Of a stretch of 64,000 nucleotides of DNA, positions 15,907 to 25,512 are shown in pieces. The position numbers and the translations under genes were made by a program. Under the pieces are notes generated by a model, which ran no database searches, was not told where the DNA came from, and saw only the letters and a list, made by a program, of their open reading frames with translations. Location: NCBI GenBank assembly GCA_910574715.1, contig CAJTCH010000001.1:1-64000 (forward strand), written 5' to 3'. Origin of the DNA: Lachnospiraceae bacterium. GTDB taxonomy: Bacteria; Bacillota; Clostridia; Lachnospirales; Lachnospiraceae. Within the stretch, counting starts at the first letter, position 1, and each line of letters starts with the position of its first letter.

Positions 15907-17316
15907 ATGAATCTGCCGTCTGCATTTGAGGAGAAGATGCAAGGGCTTCTTGGGGAAGAGATGGACGCATATCTGGCGTGTTATGAGGAACCCAGATATT
16001 ACGGGCTGCGTGTGAATACGGCTAAGATCTCCGTGGAGGAATTCAGGAAGATCTGTCCGTTTGAGATCACGCCGATCCCGTGGATCGAGAATGGATTTTA
16101 TTATGACGGGGAACGATTGTCCCCGGCAAAGCATCCTTATTATTTTGCAGGGCTTTATTATCTTCAGGAACCAAGCGCCATGACTCCGGCAAGCCGGCTT
16201 CCCATCGAACCCGGCGACCGGGTATTGGACTTATGCGCCGCGCCCGGAGGCAAGGCGACGGAGCTTGGAGCGAAGCTTCTTGATACGGGGCTTCTCGCGG
16301 CGAATGATATCAGCAGTTCAAGGGCCAAAGGACTGCTTAAGAATATAGAAGTGTTCGGAATCGGCAATGTGCTGGTGCTGAGCGAAGAGCCGGGGAAGCT
16401 TGTGCAGTATTTCCCGGAATATTTTGATAAGATCCTGATCGACGCACCCTGTTCGGGAGAGGGGATGTTCAGGAAGGATAAGAAGATGGTGAAGGCATGG
16501 GAGGAGCACGGGCCGGAGTATTTCTGCAATATCCAGAAGAGCATCATCCTTCAGGCGGCGCAGATGTTAAGGCCCGGGGGGATGCTCTTATATTCCACCT
16601 GTACCTTCGACGGCCGGGAGAATGAACGGGTGATCGGATACTTAAGAGAACATGAGCCGGAATTCCAGATTCTTGATATCGCACCCTATGAGGGGTTCTG
16701 CCAGGGGATCCCTGAGATGCTTGAGGAGCCGGACGGGGAGCTTCGCAGAACGGTCCGTATATTTCCGCATAAGATGCGGGGGGAAGGACACTATCTTGCG
16801 CTTCTTAGGAAGGGAGACTCCGGTACGGCCAGAGGACAGGCTGTATCGGACCGGGCTTTGGCAGCCAAAGAGAGAACCGGGGCAAAAGCCGGGAAGATCC
16901 CGGAACCGCTTACGGAGTTCTTCCGGGATATTACCTTCGGGCTTGACGCCTCAAGGCTTGATATCCGTGGGGAGCGCGTCTATTATATGCCGGAGGGGCT
17001 GCCGGATCTTCGGGGCGTCAGGTTCCTTCGGACAGGGCTTCTGCTTGGAGAACTTAAGAAGAACCGGTTCGAGCCAAGCCAGGCGCTTGCCATGTATCTC
17101 AAGAAGGAAGAATACAGGCATTGCATTGATTTTCCGGCAGAGGATGAGAGAGTCCTTAAGTATCTCAAGGGTGAGACTCTGGATGTAGAAGAGCTGGCTT
17201 CGGCGAAGGAGAAGGGCTGGAGGCTTGTCTGCGTAGACGGCTATCCCCTTGGATTCGGGAAGCTTTCAGGCGGAGTCCTCAAGAACAAATACCTGCCGGG
17301 CTGGAGGCTGTGCTGA
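15907..17316 (+). CDS. RsmF-like 16S rRNA (cytosine-C5) methyltransferase
   Basis: A 469-residue SAM-dependent m5C methyltransferase of the NOL1/NOP2/Sun group. Motifs are VLDLCAAPGGKATEL near residue 106, the catalytic loop DAPCSGEGMFRKD near 179, and the second cysteine in YSTCTF near 225. The C-terminal extension after residue ~300 is the RsmF-type domain. The ATG at 15907 follows CAGGAGGTGG; the frame opens 45 nt earlier without a better site. Its stop overlaps the next start as TGATG, so it heads an RNA-modification operon. Confidence 0.9.
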   Translation: MNLPSAFEEKMQGLLGEEMDAYLACYEEPRYYGLRVNTAKISVEEFRKICPFEITPIPWIENGFYYDGERLSPAKHPYYFAGLYYLQEPSAMTPASRLPIEPGDRVLDLCAAPGGKATELGAKLLDTGLLAANDISSSRAKGLLKNIEVFGIGNVLVLSEEPGKLVQYFPEYFDKILIDAPCSGEGMFRKDKKMVKAWEEHGPEYFCNIQKSIILQAAQMLRPGGMLLYSTCTFDGRENERVIGYLREHEPEFQILDIAPYEGFCQGIPEMLEEPDGELRRTVRIFPHKMRGEGHYLALLRKGDSGTARGQAVSDRALAAKERTGAKAGKIPEPLTEFFRDITFGLDASRLDIRGERVYYMPEGLPDLRGVRFLRTGLLLGELKKNRFEPSQALAMYLKKEEYRHCIDFPAEDERVLKYLKGETLDVEELASAKEKGWRLVCVDGYPLGFGKLSGGVLKNKYLPGWRLC

Positions 17317-18035
17317 TGATCCGATTAGATAAATATCTGGCTGATATGGGAGTTGGAACCCGACAGGAGGTAAAGCGGTATATTAGAAAGGGTTCCGTCT
17401 CGGTGGACGGTAAGACCGTAAAGGCCCCGGAGCAGAAGATCGACGGGGAGACGCAGCGGGTCGCCGTGGACGGACAGGAGATCGGGTATGCCGCTTATGA
17501 GTATTATATGCTGAATAAGCCGGCGGGCGTCATCTCTGCCACAGAGGATCAAAGAGACAGGACGGTTATCGACTTGATCGGGGATAGGAAGCGCAAGGAC
17601 CTGTTTCCCGCAGGAAGGCTCGATAAGGATACGGAGGGCCTTCTGCTGATCACCAACGACGGACAATTGGCGCACCGTCTGCTGTCTCCGCGCCGTCATG
17701 TGGACAAGACCTATTACGCCAGAATCAGAGGGCGTGTGACGGAAGAAGACGTCGGAAGCTTTGCGCATGGCGTGAACATCGGTTCCGGAGAAGCGCAAGA
17801 ATGGACGGCTCCCGGAGTTCTTGAGATTATAGCGGGCGGGGAGGAGTCCGAGATCCTGCTTACGATACAGGAAGGGAAATACCATCAGGTAAAGCGGATG
17901 TTTGAGGCCGTGGGCAAGGAAGTGGCCTATCTTCGGCGGGAGCAGATGGGGACATTGACGCTCGACAGAGACTTGAAGCCGGGAGAATACCGGCCGCTTA
18001 CGGCGGAAGAATTAGCGCTGCTTAAGGCATTGTAG
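17316..18035 (+). CDS. RsuA/RluB-family pseudouridine synthase
   Basis: A 239-residue enzyme that isomerises uridine in rRNA. An N-terminal S4 domain (IRLDKYLADMG, KGSVSVDGK) precedes the catalytic domain with GRLDKDTEGLLLITNDG, in which the Asp is catalytic. The ATG at 17316 shares its A with the upstream TGA and has GGAGG 8 nt before it. An in-frame GTG lies 6 nt upstream. The S4 plus short catalytic domain favours the RsuA/RluB/E/F group; the exact rRNA target is not readable. Confidence 0.9.
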   Translation: MIRLDKYLADMGVGTRQEVKRYIRKGSVSVDGKTVKAPEQKIDGETQRVAVDGQEIGYAAYEYYMLNKPAGVISATEDQRDRTVIDLIGDRKRKDLFPAGRLDKDTEGLLLITNDGQLAHRLLSPRRHVDKTYYARIRGRVTEEDVGSFAHGVNIGSGEAQEWTAPGVLEIIAGGEESEILLTIQEGKYHQVKRMFEAVGKEVAYLRREQMGTLTLDRDLKPGEYRPLTAEELALLKAL

Positions 18036-18051
18036 GAGAAGGAGTTTAAGG

Positions 18052-18735
18052 ATGTTAGAGACGAAGATGCTTAAGGATATAGATGCGGTTATATTTGATA
18101 TGGACGGGACACTGGTAGATTCTATGTGGATCTGGCCGTCTATCGACAGGGATTTCTATGCCAAATATGGTCTGACTGCGCCTGAGAGCTTTCCGGATGA
18201 TATGGAAGGGATGAGTTTTACGGAGGTTGCGCAGTTCTTCCTGGATTCGTTCCCGACGCTTTCGCATACGCGGGAAGAGATCATGGAGGAGTGGACAGAG
18301 ATGGCGCATGAGAGGTACATAAGCCAGGCTCCGCTCAAAGAGGGTGTATATGATTTTATCGTGGAGATGAAGCGGCAGGGCAAGAAGATCGGTATTGCCA
18401 CCAGCAACGGCAGGAAATTAGTCGACGATACCCTGGAGGCGCTTAAGGTGGTGGCGTATTTTGATGTGGTAAGGACGGCCTGTGAAGTTGCCAAGGGTAA
18501 GCCCGCCCCGGATGTGTACCTTCTGGTGGCAAAGGAGTTGGGCGTTGAGCCGGCGCGCTGTCTTGTATTCGAAGACGTACCCATGGGGATTCTTGCCGGG
18601 AAGAACGCCGGGATGAAGGTCTGTGCGGTGGATGATGAGTGCTCCAGGCCGCAGGAAGGCAGAAAAAGGGAGCTTGCAGATTATTATATTTACCAGTATG
18701 ATGATATCAGAAATGAGACGTATGAGGTGTTGTAG
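18052..18735 (+). CDS. HAD-superfamily hydrolase (subfamily IA)
   Basis: A 227-residue phosphatase/phosphomutase-like protein. HAD motifs are in order: I, FDMDGTLVDS (~residues 14-23); II, ATSNGRK (~116); III, the Lys of KGKPAPDVY; IV, VFEDVPMG (~172). The layout resembles beta-phosphoglucomutase and phosphoglycolate phosphatase, but the substrate cannot be assigned. It follows the pseudouridine synthase by 16 nt with a GGAG-containing ribosome site and abuts the next gene directly. Confidence 0.85.
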   Translation: MLETKMLKDIDAVIFDMDGTLVDSMWIWPSIDRDFYAKYGLTAPESFPDDMEGMSFTEVAQFFLDSFPTLSHTREEIMEEWTEMAHERYISQAPLKEGVYDFIVEMKRQGKKIGIATSNGRKLVDDTLEALKVVAYFDVVRTACEVAKGKPAPDVYLLVAKELGVEPARCLVFEDVPMGILAGKNAGMKVCAVDDECSRPQEGRKRELADYYIYQYDDIRNETYEVL

Positions 18736-20562
18736 ATGAGCACAGGATTTTTGCCTGTCTGTAGGAAGGATATGGAAGAGCGGGGATGGGATGCTGTGGA
18801 TTTTGTCTATGTATCGGGCGACGCCTATGTCGACCATCCTTCCTTTGGCCATGCCATTATCACCAGAGTCCTGGAGGCCCACGGATACCGTGTGGGGATC
18901 ATCGCCCAGCCGGACTGGAAGGATCCGGCAAGCATCGCGGAATTCGGCGAACCAAGGCTTGGATTCCTGGTGTCGGCGGGGAATATGGATTCCATGGTGA
19001 ACCATTATTCCGTGTCGAAGAAGCGCAGGAAGACAGATGCATATACCCCGGGAGGTGTGATGGGCAGGAGGCCGGATCATGCGGCCGTTGTCTACGGCAA
19101 CCTGATCCGACAGACTTACAAACGGACGCCGGTGATCCTTGGCGGGATCGAGGCAAGCCTTCGGAGGCTTGCGCACTATGATTACTGGTCGGACAGTCTG
19201 AAACGGTCCGTACTCCTGGATTCGGGGGCGGATCTGATCTCTTACGGGATGGGGGAGCGCTCGATCGTGGAGATCGCGGAAGCGCTGGAGAGCGGGATCG
19301 CTGTCTGTGATCTGACATTTATCCAGGGGACGGTCTATAAGACAAGGGATCCGGCCAATGTCTATGACGGGATCATGCTGCCCGGGTACGAGGATATGAG
19401 AAGCGATAAGCTTCTGTATGCCAGGAGCTTCTATACACAGTATTGCAATACGGACCCATTCTCGGGGAAGAGGCTGATCGAGCCTTACGGAGAGCATCTG
19501 TATGTGGTGCAGAATCCGCCGTCGCGGCCGCTCAGTCAGATGGAGATGGATGATATCTACCGTTATCCTTATATGCGGACGTACCATCCGTCCTATGAGA
19601 AGGCGGGCGGCGTCCCTGCCATAGCGGAAGTGAAGTTCAGTCTTATCAGCAGCCGGGGATGCTTTGGAGGATGTAACTTCTGTGCGCTTACCTTTCATCA
19701 GGGGAGGATCCTGCAGGCCAGAAGCCATGAATCCCTGATCGAAGAAGCCAGAGGGTTCTTGGAGGATAAGGAGTTCAAGGGATATATCCATGACGTGGGC
19801 GGGCCTACGGCGAATTTCAGACAGCCTTCCTGTAAGAAGCAGTTGTCTAAGGGTGTGTGCAGAGAGAAGCAGTGCTTGTTCCCCAAGCCCTGTAAGAACC
19901 TGACCGCGGACCACATGGATTATGTCTCGCTGCTTCGCCGTCTGCGAAGTCTTCCGGGAGTGAAGAAGGTGTTCATCCGTTCCGGTATCCGGTTCGATTA
20001 TTGTATGGCAGACAAGGATGATACCTTTTTTAGGGAGCTGTGCCGGTATCATGTGAGCGGGCAGCTTAAAGTCGCGCCGGAGCATGTGTCGGACACCGTG
20101 CTTGAGAAGATGGGCAAGCCCAGGAATCAGGTCTATCAGGCATTCGTGAAGAAATACGAAGCCATCAACCGGCAGATCGGTAAGAAACAGTATCTTGTGC
20201 CCTACCTGATGTCCTCCCATCCGGGTTCGTCGCTTAAGGAGGCCATTGAGCTGGCAGAATATCTGCGGGATCTGGGGCATATGCCGGAGCAGGTGCAGGA
20301 CTTCTACCCAACGCCTTCGACCATCTCTACCTGCATGTACTATACCGGGGTGGACCCAAGGGATATGAAACCGGTGTATGTACCAAGGAACCCTCATGAG
20401 AAGGCGCTGCAGCGGGCGTTGATCCAGTATCGGGATCCGAAGAACTATTATCTGGTTCTTGAGGCGTTAAGGAAGGGCGGCAGGATGGACCTGGTGGGAT
20501 ATGGAAGCCGCTGCCTGATCCGTCCGCGCAGGCCGGGATCACGAAATAAATCAGTCAAATAA
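18736..20562 (+). CDS. YgiQ-family radical SAM protein
   Basis: A 608-residue radical SAM enzyme of the YgiQ (UPF0313) type, whose reaction is still undefined. An N-terminal cobalamin-binding-like region is followed by the cluster motif RGCFGGCNFCALTFHQGR near residue 302 (C-x3-C-x2-C) and the DUF3362-like C-terminus with QVQDFYPTPSTISTCMYYTG near 517. Length is typical. It begins right after the HAD stop and is followed within 14 nt by an SDR gene. Confidence 0.9.
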   Translation: MSTGFLPVCRKDMEERGWDAVDFVYVSGDAYVDHPSFGHAIITRVLEAHGYRVGIIAQPDWKDPASIAEFGEPRLGFLVSAGNMDSMVNHYSVSKKRRKTDAYTPGGVMGRRPDHAAVVYGNLIRQTYKRTPVILGGIEASLRRLAHYDYWSDSLKRSVLLDSGADLISYGMGERSIVEIAEALESGIAVCDLTFIQGTVYKTRDPANVYDGIMLPGYEDMRSDKLLYARSFYTQYCNTDPFSGKRLIEPYGEHLYVVQNPPSRPLSQMEMDDIYRYPYMRTYHPSYEKAGGVPAIAEVKFSLISSRGCFGGCNFCALTFHQGRILQARSHESLIEEARGFLEDKEFKGYIHDVGGPTANFRQPSCKKQLSKGVCREKQCLFPKPCKNLTADHMDYVSLLRRLRSLPGVKKVFIRSGIRFDYCMADKDDTFFRELCRYHVSGQLKVAPEHVSDTVLEKMGKPRNQVYQAFVKKYEAINRQIGKKQYLVPYLMSSHPGSSLKEAIELAEYLRDLGHMPEQVQDFYPTPSTISTCMYYTGVDPRDMKPVYVPRNPHEKALQRALIQYRDPKNYYLVLEALRKGGRMDLVGYGSRCLIRPRRPGSRNKSVK

Positions 20563-20575
20563 GGGGGATAATACT

Positions 20576-21340
20576 ATGAAAATCGCATTGGTAACAGGGG
20601 CGTCTTCCGGTATCGGAAGAGAATTCGCCGTCCAGATTCCAAGGCTCTATAAGAATCTCGACGAGTTGTGGGTGGTTGCAAGAAGAACGGACCGGCTGAC
20701 CGAACTGCAGGAACAGATCCATATTCCGATCAGGGTCTTTGACGGAGATCTGATGAGGGATTACATTTTCGAGCGGATCGAGAGGGAGCTGTCCAGACAG
20801 GGCGCCGAGGTCCGTATGCTTGTCAATGCGGCAGGATATGGGAAGGCGGGGGCTTTTGATGAGATTGATTCCAGGGAACAGCTTGGGATGATCGATTTGA
20901 ATTGCCGGGCGCTGACCAAGATGATCTGGACATGCATGCCTTATCTTACGAAAGGAAGCAGAATCGTTAATATTGCATCATCAGCGGCATTTGCCCCGCA
21001 GCCGGGGTTCGCGGTCTACGCAGCTTCCAAATCCTACGTCTACAGTCTTGCGCAGGCGCTTGCGGCTGAGCTTGAACCAAAGGGGATCTCTGTGACGGCT
21101 GTGTGTCCGGGCCCAGTTGATACAGAGTTCTTCCGGCATTCCGGTGTGCTTCCCAATGCGTTCAAGGAATCGGCGATGGCGGATCCAAGGCTCGTGGTAC
21201 GGCAGGCGCTCAAGGATTCTGTGGACAGGAAGCGCGTGTCCGTATACGGGATGCCGATGAAAGGGGCAAGGATCGCGGCAAAGCTTCTTCCCTACACCCT
21301 GATCGCCAATATATTGAGATGGGCCAATAAGATGGAATAG
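20576..21340 (+). CDS. short-chain dehydrogenase/reductase
   Basis: A 254-residue Rossmann oxidoreductase of the classical SDR type. The cofactor loop is TGASSGIGREF (residues ~7-17), with NAAGYG near 85. The catalytic serine lies in IASSAAF near 139 and the Y-x3-K in YAASK near 152. PGPVDTEF follows as usual. The substrate is unknown; the sequence resembles DltE/YqjQ-like reductases. GGGGGA precedes the ATG. Confidence 0.88.
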   Translation: MKIALVTGASSGIGREFAVQIPRLYKNLDELWVVARRTDRLTELQEQIHIPIRVFDGDLMRDYIFERIERELSRQGAEVRMLVNAAGYGKAGAFDEIDSREQLGMIDLNCRALTKMIWTCMPYLTKGSRIVNIASSAAFAPQPGFAVYAASKSYVYSLAQALAAELEPKGISVTAVCPGPVDTEFFRHSGVLPNAFKESAMADPRLVVRQALKDSVDRKRVSVYGMPMKGARIAAKLLPYTLIANILRWANKME

Positions 21341-21361
21341 GTTGAGGAGGAGAGCGGGCAG

Positions 21362-21937
21362 ATGAAGATTGAGAAAGGACAGCCCGGATATCTGAGAGTA
21401 CAGAAGACCAGGTATCTGCTGTGGGCTGTGGTGGAATTTGCGGTCGTGGCGGCAGTTTTCATCCTTGGGTATGTTCAGACAGGGAAGAAGGAGAATCTAT
21501 TCACGGTCGTTGCAATTGTGGGCTGTCTTCCGGCGGCAAAGATGCTGGTGGAATTTATCACCATGTATCCCCATCAGGGGATCGAGCCTTCGAAATATCG
21601 TGAGATCGAAGAGAAGGCGCCGCTTGTCACACGGGTGTATGATCTGCTCATCACAAGCACGGGAAAAGGAATGCCGGTAGAGGCATTCGTCATATACGGG
21701 CATGTGCTGTGCGGCTATACCAGGAGCCCTAAGACGGATGACGCGGTTCTTGCCGGAGCGATCAAGAAGACGCTCTTAGACCAGCGGTATGATAAGATGA
21801 CGGTTAAGATATTCCATGATTATTCCATGTTTCTTGCCAGAGCCGAGGGGCTGAATAACATTGCCGCGGTGGAGCGGCAGGAGAGTGACCGGAACGAACA
21901 GAATATCAAGAGGATTCTGACTGGTATTTCTATGTAA
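21362..21937 (+). CDS. conserved hypothetical membrane protein
   Basis: A 191-residue protein with two hydrophobic segments in residues ~20-65 (LLWAVVEFAVVAAVFILGYV, then LFTVVAIVGCLPAAKMLVEF) and a soluble C-terminal domain. I do not recognise a family. It lies 21 nt after the SDR gene and 42 nt before an RluA-type gene, in the same direction, so is probably co-transcribed. The C-terminal half has no obvious catalytic motif. Confidence 0.7.
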   Translation: MKIEKGQPGYLRVQKTRYLLWAVVEFAVVAAVFILGYVQTGKKENLFTVVAIVGCLPAAKMLVEFITMYPHQGIEPSKYREIEEKAPLVTRVYDLLITSTGKGMPVEAFVIYGHVLCGYTRSPKTDDAVLAGAIKKTLLDQRYDKMTVKIFHDYSMFLARAEGLNNIAAVERQESDRNEQNIKRILTGISM

Positions 21938-21979
21938 AAAGGAGAGTGTTTCTTAAAGGAACTACCAAGTGCAGCGTTT

Positions 21980-22990
21980 ATGAAAGAGATTATCGTTACG
22001 AAGAACGAAGCCGGACAGAGGCTTGACAAATTATTGAAAAAATATATGAATAATGCACCGAACAGCTTCTTCTACAAGATGCTCCGCAAGAAGAATATCG
22101 TCCTGAACGGAAAGAAGGCGGCCGGGCGGGAAAAGCTTACAGAGGGAGATTGTATCAAGCTGTTCTTGTCGGACGAGACTATTGGGAAATTTACCGCCAA
22201 GAAGAGCAGGGGTGTACCTGGGAGTCCGCCGTCCAGGAGAACGGCTCTTGACGTGATCTATGAGGATCCGGATATTCTTCTTATTAATAAGCCGGCCGGG
22301 ATGCTGTCGCAGAAAGCCGGTAAGGACGATGTGTCGGCGGTGGAGCATGTGATCTCATATTTGCTTCGGACGGGAGCGGTAACAGAAGAAGAACTTCGGC
22401 TTTTCAGGCCCTCGGTGTGCAACCGCTTAGACCGCAATACCAGCGGTCTGATCATTGCGGGAAAGAGCCTCCCTGGTTCACAGACTATGGGGGAGCTTCT
22501 TAAGAATCGGACGCTTCAGAAGTATTATCTGTGCGCGGTGAAGGGAAGGATCACCGAATCGAAGCGTCTTCATGGATTCCTTCAGAAGGATGAGGCGAAT
22601 AACACGGTAACCGTCGGCGGCAGCGGCGGGGTCCGGATCGAGACCGAGTATTTCCCGCTGGCGTGGACTAAAGAGCTTACGCTTCTTAAGGTTCATCTGA
22701 TCACCGGGAAAACCCATCAGATCCGAGCGCATCTGGCGTCGGTGGACCATCCGCTTCTGGGGGACGGCAAATACGGAGATCCGGTCTTTAACGAGGCTTA
22801 CAGGAAACGATATCAGATCTGCCATCAGCTCCTTCACGCTTACCAGGTCGTATTTCCTGTTATGGAAGGGAATTGCCGGGAAGTTTCCGGAAAGACATTT
22901 ACAGCGAAGGTGCCGGCCGTGTTCTGGCATTTGATAAAGGAGACAGCATGGGAACATGGAACTCAAGAGGCCTTAGAGGTTCAACATTAG
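21980..22990 (+). CDS. RluA-family pseudouridine synthase
   Basis: A 336-residue rRNA/tRNA pseudouridine synthase. N-terminal S4-like region (GQRLDKLLKKY, KKNIVLNGKKA), then the catalytic motif NRLDRNTSGLIIAGK near residue 151 and the distal GKTHQIRAHL near 248. The layout is that of RluC/RluD. Its last 43 bases overlap the start of recU. Confidence 0.92.
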   Translation: MKEIIVTKNEAGQRLDKLLKKYMNNAPNSFFYKMLRKKNIVLNGKKAAGREKLTEGDCIKLFLSDETIGKFTAKKSRGVPGSPPSRRTALDVIYEDPDILLINKPAGMLSQKAGKDDVSAVEHVISYLLRTGAVTEEELRLFRPSVCNRLDRNTSGLIIAGKSLPGSQTMGELLKNRTLQKYYLCAVKGRITESKRLHGFLQKDEANNTVTVGGSGGVRIETEYFPLAWTKELTLLKVHLITGKTHQIRAHLASVDHPLLGDGKYGDPVFNEAYRKRYQICHQLLHAYQVVFPVMEGNCREVSGKTFTAKVPAVFWHLIKETAWEHGTQEALEVQH

Positions 22991-23496
22991 AGGATATGGT
23001 CAACCGGACCAACGAGTGGTATCTGGAGAAGGGGCTTGCCCTGATCCAGAAGATACCTACGCCGATCACTCCGGTGAAGATGGATAAGGAGCACAGGCAT
23101 ATCACCCTGGCGTATTTCGACCAGAGGAGTACCATCGATTATATCGGCGCGGTCCAGGGGATTCCCATTTGCTTTGACGCCAAGGAATGTGTCGCCGAGA
23201 CATTTCCGCTGCAGAATATCCACGATCATCAGGTCAGTTTCATGGAAGCGTTCGAACGCCAGGGCGGCATTGCATTTATTCTCATCTATTATTCTTCGAA
23301 GAATATACTTTATTATATGAGATTCGAAGAATTGTGCGGTTTCTGGAACCGGGCAAAGGAGGGCGGACGCAAAAGCTTCCGGTTCGAGGAATTGGATGAG
23401 CGGTTTTTCATGGAGTTTATGCGGGGATGTTATGTCCCCTACCTGGATGCCATGAATCTGGATCTGGAAATCAGGGATGAACTTGACAAAGAGTGA
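22948..23496 (+). CDS. recU: Holliday junction resolvase RecU
   Basis: A 182-residue resolvase that cleaves four-way junctions during recombination and repair in Firmicutes. It begins GTWNSRGLRGSTLEDMVNRT, the usual RecU N-terminus, and keeps the catalytic FDAKE (near residue 76) of the PD-(D/E)XK fold and the DQRSTIDY region. The ATG at 22948 follows AAAGGAGA and overlaps rluA out of frame. The partner pbp gene seen beside recU in Bacillus is absent; a histidine operon follows, whose promoter lies in the recU 3' end. Confidence 0.92.
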   Translation: MGTWNSRGLRGSTLEDMVNRTNEWYLEKGLALIQKIPTPITPVKMDKEHRHITLAYFDQRSTIDYIGAVQGIPICFDAKECVAETFPLQNIHDHQVSFMEAFERQGGIAFILIYYSSKNILYYMRFEELCGFWNRAKEGGRKSFRFEELDERFFMEFMRGCYVPYLDAMNLDLEIRDELDKE

Positions 23497-23511
23497 GAAA
23501 ATGCTTATAAT
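23483..23511 (+). promoter_or_regulatory. exact-consensus promoter for the his operon
   Basis: TTGACA at 23483-23488 and TATAAT at 23506-23511, spacing 17. The -35 lies inside the last codons of recU. It gives a ~60-nt leader, too short for a T-box. Confidence 0.75.
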
Positions 23512-23576
23512 TCTATACGATTTCATTCAATTCAATATGGTAGTAGACTAAAGCAGAGATAATGAATGGAGGTACT

Positions 23577-24836
23577 ATGAAGAGAGTTTTACATACTCCG
23601 GAAGGAGTCAGGGACATATATAATGTAGAATGTGGAAAAAAGCTTGCGCTTGAAGGACGCTTGAAGAAGATCTTTCATCTGTATGGTTATCATGATATTG
23701 AACCGCCTACATTTGAGTATTTTGATGTGTTCAGGAAAGAGATCGGTACGATTCCTTCAAAAGATCTGTACAAATTTTTTGACAAGGACGGGAATACCCT
23801 GGCGCTTCGCCCGGATATCACACCGTCCATAGCAAGGGTTTCCGCGACTTTATTTAAAGACGAGACGCTGCCTGTCAGGCTGTGCTACACAGGCAGCACG
23901 TTTATCAATCATTCGAATTATCAGGGACGGCTTCGCGAGACGACACAGATGGGAGCCGAGCTGATGGGCGATGATTCTGTGGAGGCGGATGCGGAGATGA
24001 TCGCGCTGGTGGTCGAGTGTCTGTCGACCATTGGGCTTAAGGAATTCCAGTTAAGTCTGGGAAATGTTGATTTTATACAGAGCTTGATCGAGGATGCAAG
24101 CCTTAATGAGGAAGCCCAGGAGCGTGTGCGGGAGCTTATCAACAACCGGAATTTCTTCGGTGTGGAGGAATTTCTCGAGAGCATCCAGGTGAAGAGAAGC
24201 TCCAAGGAAGCATTCGCGGCGCTTAATGATCTGGTAGGCGGGATCGCGACTCTGGCCCAGGCGAAGAATATCGCGCCTAATTCCAAAGGGGTCAAGGCGA
24301 TTCGGCGTCTGGAGAAGATCTATGATACTCTGAAGCTCTACGGGGCAGAGAAGTTTGTTACTTTTGATTTCAGTATGAGTGGTACTTATGGATACTACTC
24401 CGGGATCATCTTCCGGGTCTATACTTTTGGTACCGGTGACGCCATCGTGAAGGGAGGCAGATACGACCATCTGACCGAGAAGTTTGGAAAGCAGTCTCCG
24501 GCCATTGGGTTTGCCATCGTGGTGGATGAACTGATGAACGCGCTGGTTCGTCAGAAGGTCCGGATCAACTATACCAGGAAGAATACCATTGTGCTGTATG
24601 ATGAAGACCGCAGACGGGAAGCTCTGTCTCTTGCACGGGATTTCCGGAGGAAGGGCAAGGATACGGAGCTTCTTGGCAGACGCGGGGATAAAACGCTGAA
24701 GGACTACATAGAATACGGCAATGAATATTACGCCGGTAATATGATCTATCTTCAGCAGACAGGGGAGATCACCATGATCAATCTGATCACCGGAGAACAG
24801 AAGACATTAAACAGCAGTTCGGATAGGAGTTCATAA
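23577..24836 (+). CDS. hisZ: ATP phosphoribosyltransferase regulatory subunit
   Basis: A 419-residue HisRS-like paralogue that cannot charge tRNA but forms the hetero-octameric ATP phosphoribosyltransferase with short HisG. Class II synthetase-like motifs remain (LRPDITPSIARV near residue 79, GGRYDHLTEKFG near 300). The anticodon-binding domain is reduced. GGAGG at 23568-23572 favours the ATG at 23577 over one 15 nt upstream. It heads the histidine operon and is adjacent to the short hisG, as expected for this two-subunit enzyme. Confidence 0.93.
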   Translation: MKRVLHTPEGVRDIYNVECGKKLALEGRLKKIFHLYGYHDIEPPTFEYFDVFRKEIGTIPSKDLYKFFDKDGNTLALRPDITPSIARVSATLFKDETLPVRLCYTGSTFINHSNYQGRLRETTQMGAELMGDDSVEADAEMIALVVECLSTIGLKEFQLSLGNVDFIQSLIEDASLNEEAQERVRELINNRNFFGVEEFLESIQVKRSSKEAFAALNDLVGGIATLAQAKNIAPNSKGVKAIRRLEKIYDTLKLYGAEKFVTFDFSMSGTYGYYSGIIFRVYTFGTGDAIVKGGRYDHLTEKFGKQSPAIGFAIVVDELMNALVRQKVRINYTRKNTIVLYDEDRRREALSLARDFRRKGKDTELLGRRGDKTLKDYIEYGNEYYAGNMIYLQQTGEITMINLITGEQKTLNSSSDRSS

Positions 24837-24837
24837 G

Positions 24838-25473
24838 ATGAGATATCTAACATTTGCGTTGGGGAAGGGGCGTCTGGCAGAGCAGACGCTGAAATTATTC
24901 GAGAAGATAGGGATTACATGTGAAGAAATGAAGGATAAGGGGTCACGTAAGCTGATCTTTGTGAATGAGCCGTTGAAGCTTAAGTTCTTCCTGGCAAAAG
25001 GACCGGATATACCGACTTATGTAGAATACGGCGCCGCGGATATCGGAGTGGCCGGAAAGGATACGATCCTGGAAGAAGGGCGCAAGGTCCACGAGGTGCT
25101 GGACCTTGGATATGGCAGTTGTAAGATGTGCGTGTGCGGGAAGGAAGAATCCAGGCCCCTGTTAAGGCACCACGAGCTGATCCGGGTTGCCACCAAGTAT
25201 CCGAATATCACCAAGGATTATTTCTATAATACGAAGCATCAGACCGTGGAGATCATCAAGCTTAACGGTTCTATAGAACTGGCACCGATCGTTGGGCTTG
25301 CCGAGGTGATCGTGGATATCGTGGAGACCGGGACAACGCTTAAGGAGAACGGGCTTGAGGTGCTCGAGGAGGTCTGTCCATTATCTGCGCGGATGATCGT
25401 GAATCCGGTGAGTATGCGGATGGAAAGTACGCGGATCAAGAATCTGCTGACACAGCTTCGGACGCAGATATAG
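24838..25473 (+). CDS. hisG: ATP phosphoribosyltransferase, short form
   Basis: Condenses ATP and PRPP in the first step of histidine synthesis. At 211 residues it is the short form that lacks the C-terminal allosteric ACT-like domain and needs HisZ. Motifs: FALGKGRLAEQTLKLFEKIG at the N-terminus, YGAADIGVAGKDT near 62, and the PRPP-binding IVDIVETGTTLKENG near 158. One base separates it from hisZ. Confidence 0.96.
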   Translation: MRYLTFALGKGRLAEQTLKLFEKIGITCEEMKDKGSRKLIFVNEPLKLKFFLAKGPDIPTYVEYGAADIGVAGKDTILEEGRKVHEVLDLGYGSCKMCVCGKEESRPLLRHHELIRVATKYPNITKDYFYNTKHQTVEIIKLNGSIELAPIVGLAEVIVDIVETGTTLKENGLEVLEEVCPLSARMIVNPVSMRMESTRIKNLLTQLRTQI

Positions 25474-25512
25474 GGAGTTCTTTGAGCGACAATAGAGAAA
25501 GAAGGATGTAGT

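Noticed and set aside
18418..20397. Long open frame (about 660 codons) on the minus strand opposite the YgiQ gene
   Set aside because: It is antisense to a clear full-length radical SAM gene, is rich in His/Arg/Pro/Ile as frame shadows of GC-rich genes are, and has no recognisable motif or ribosome site.
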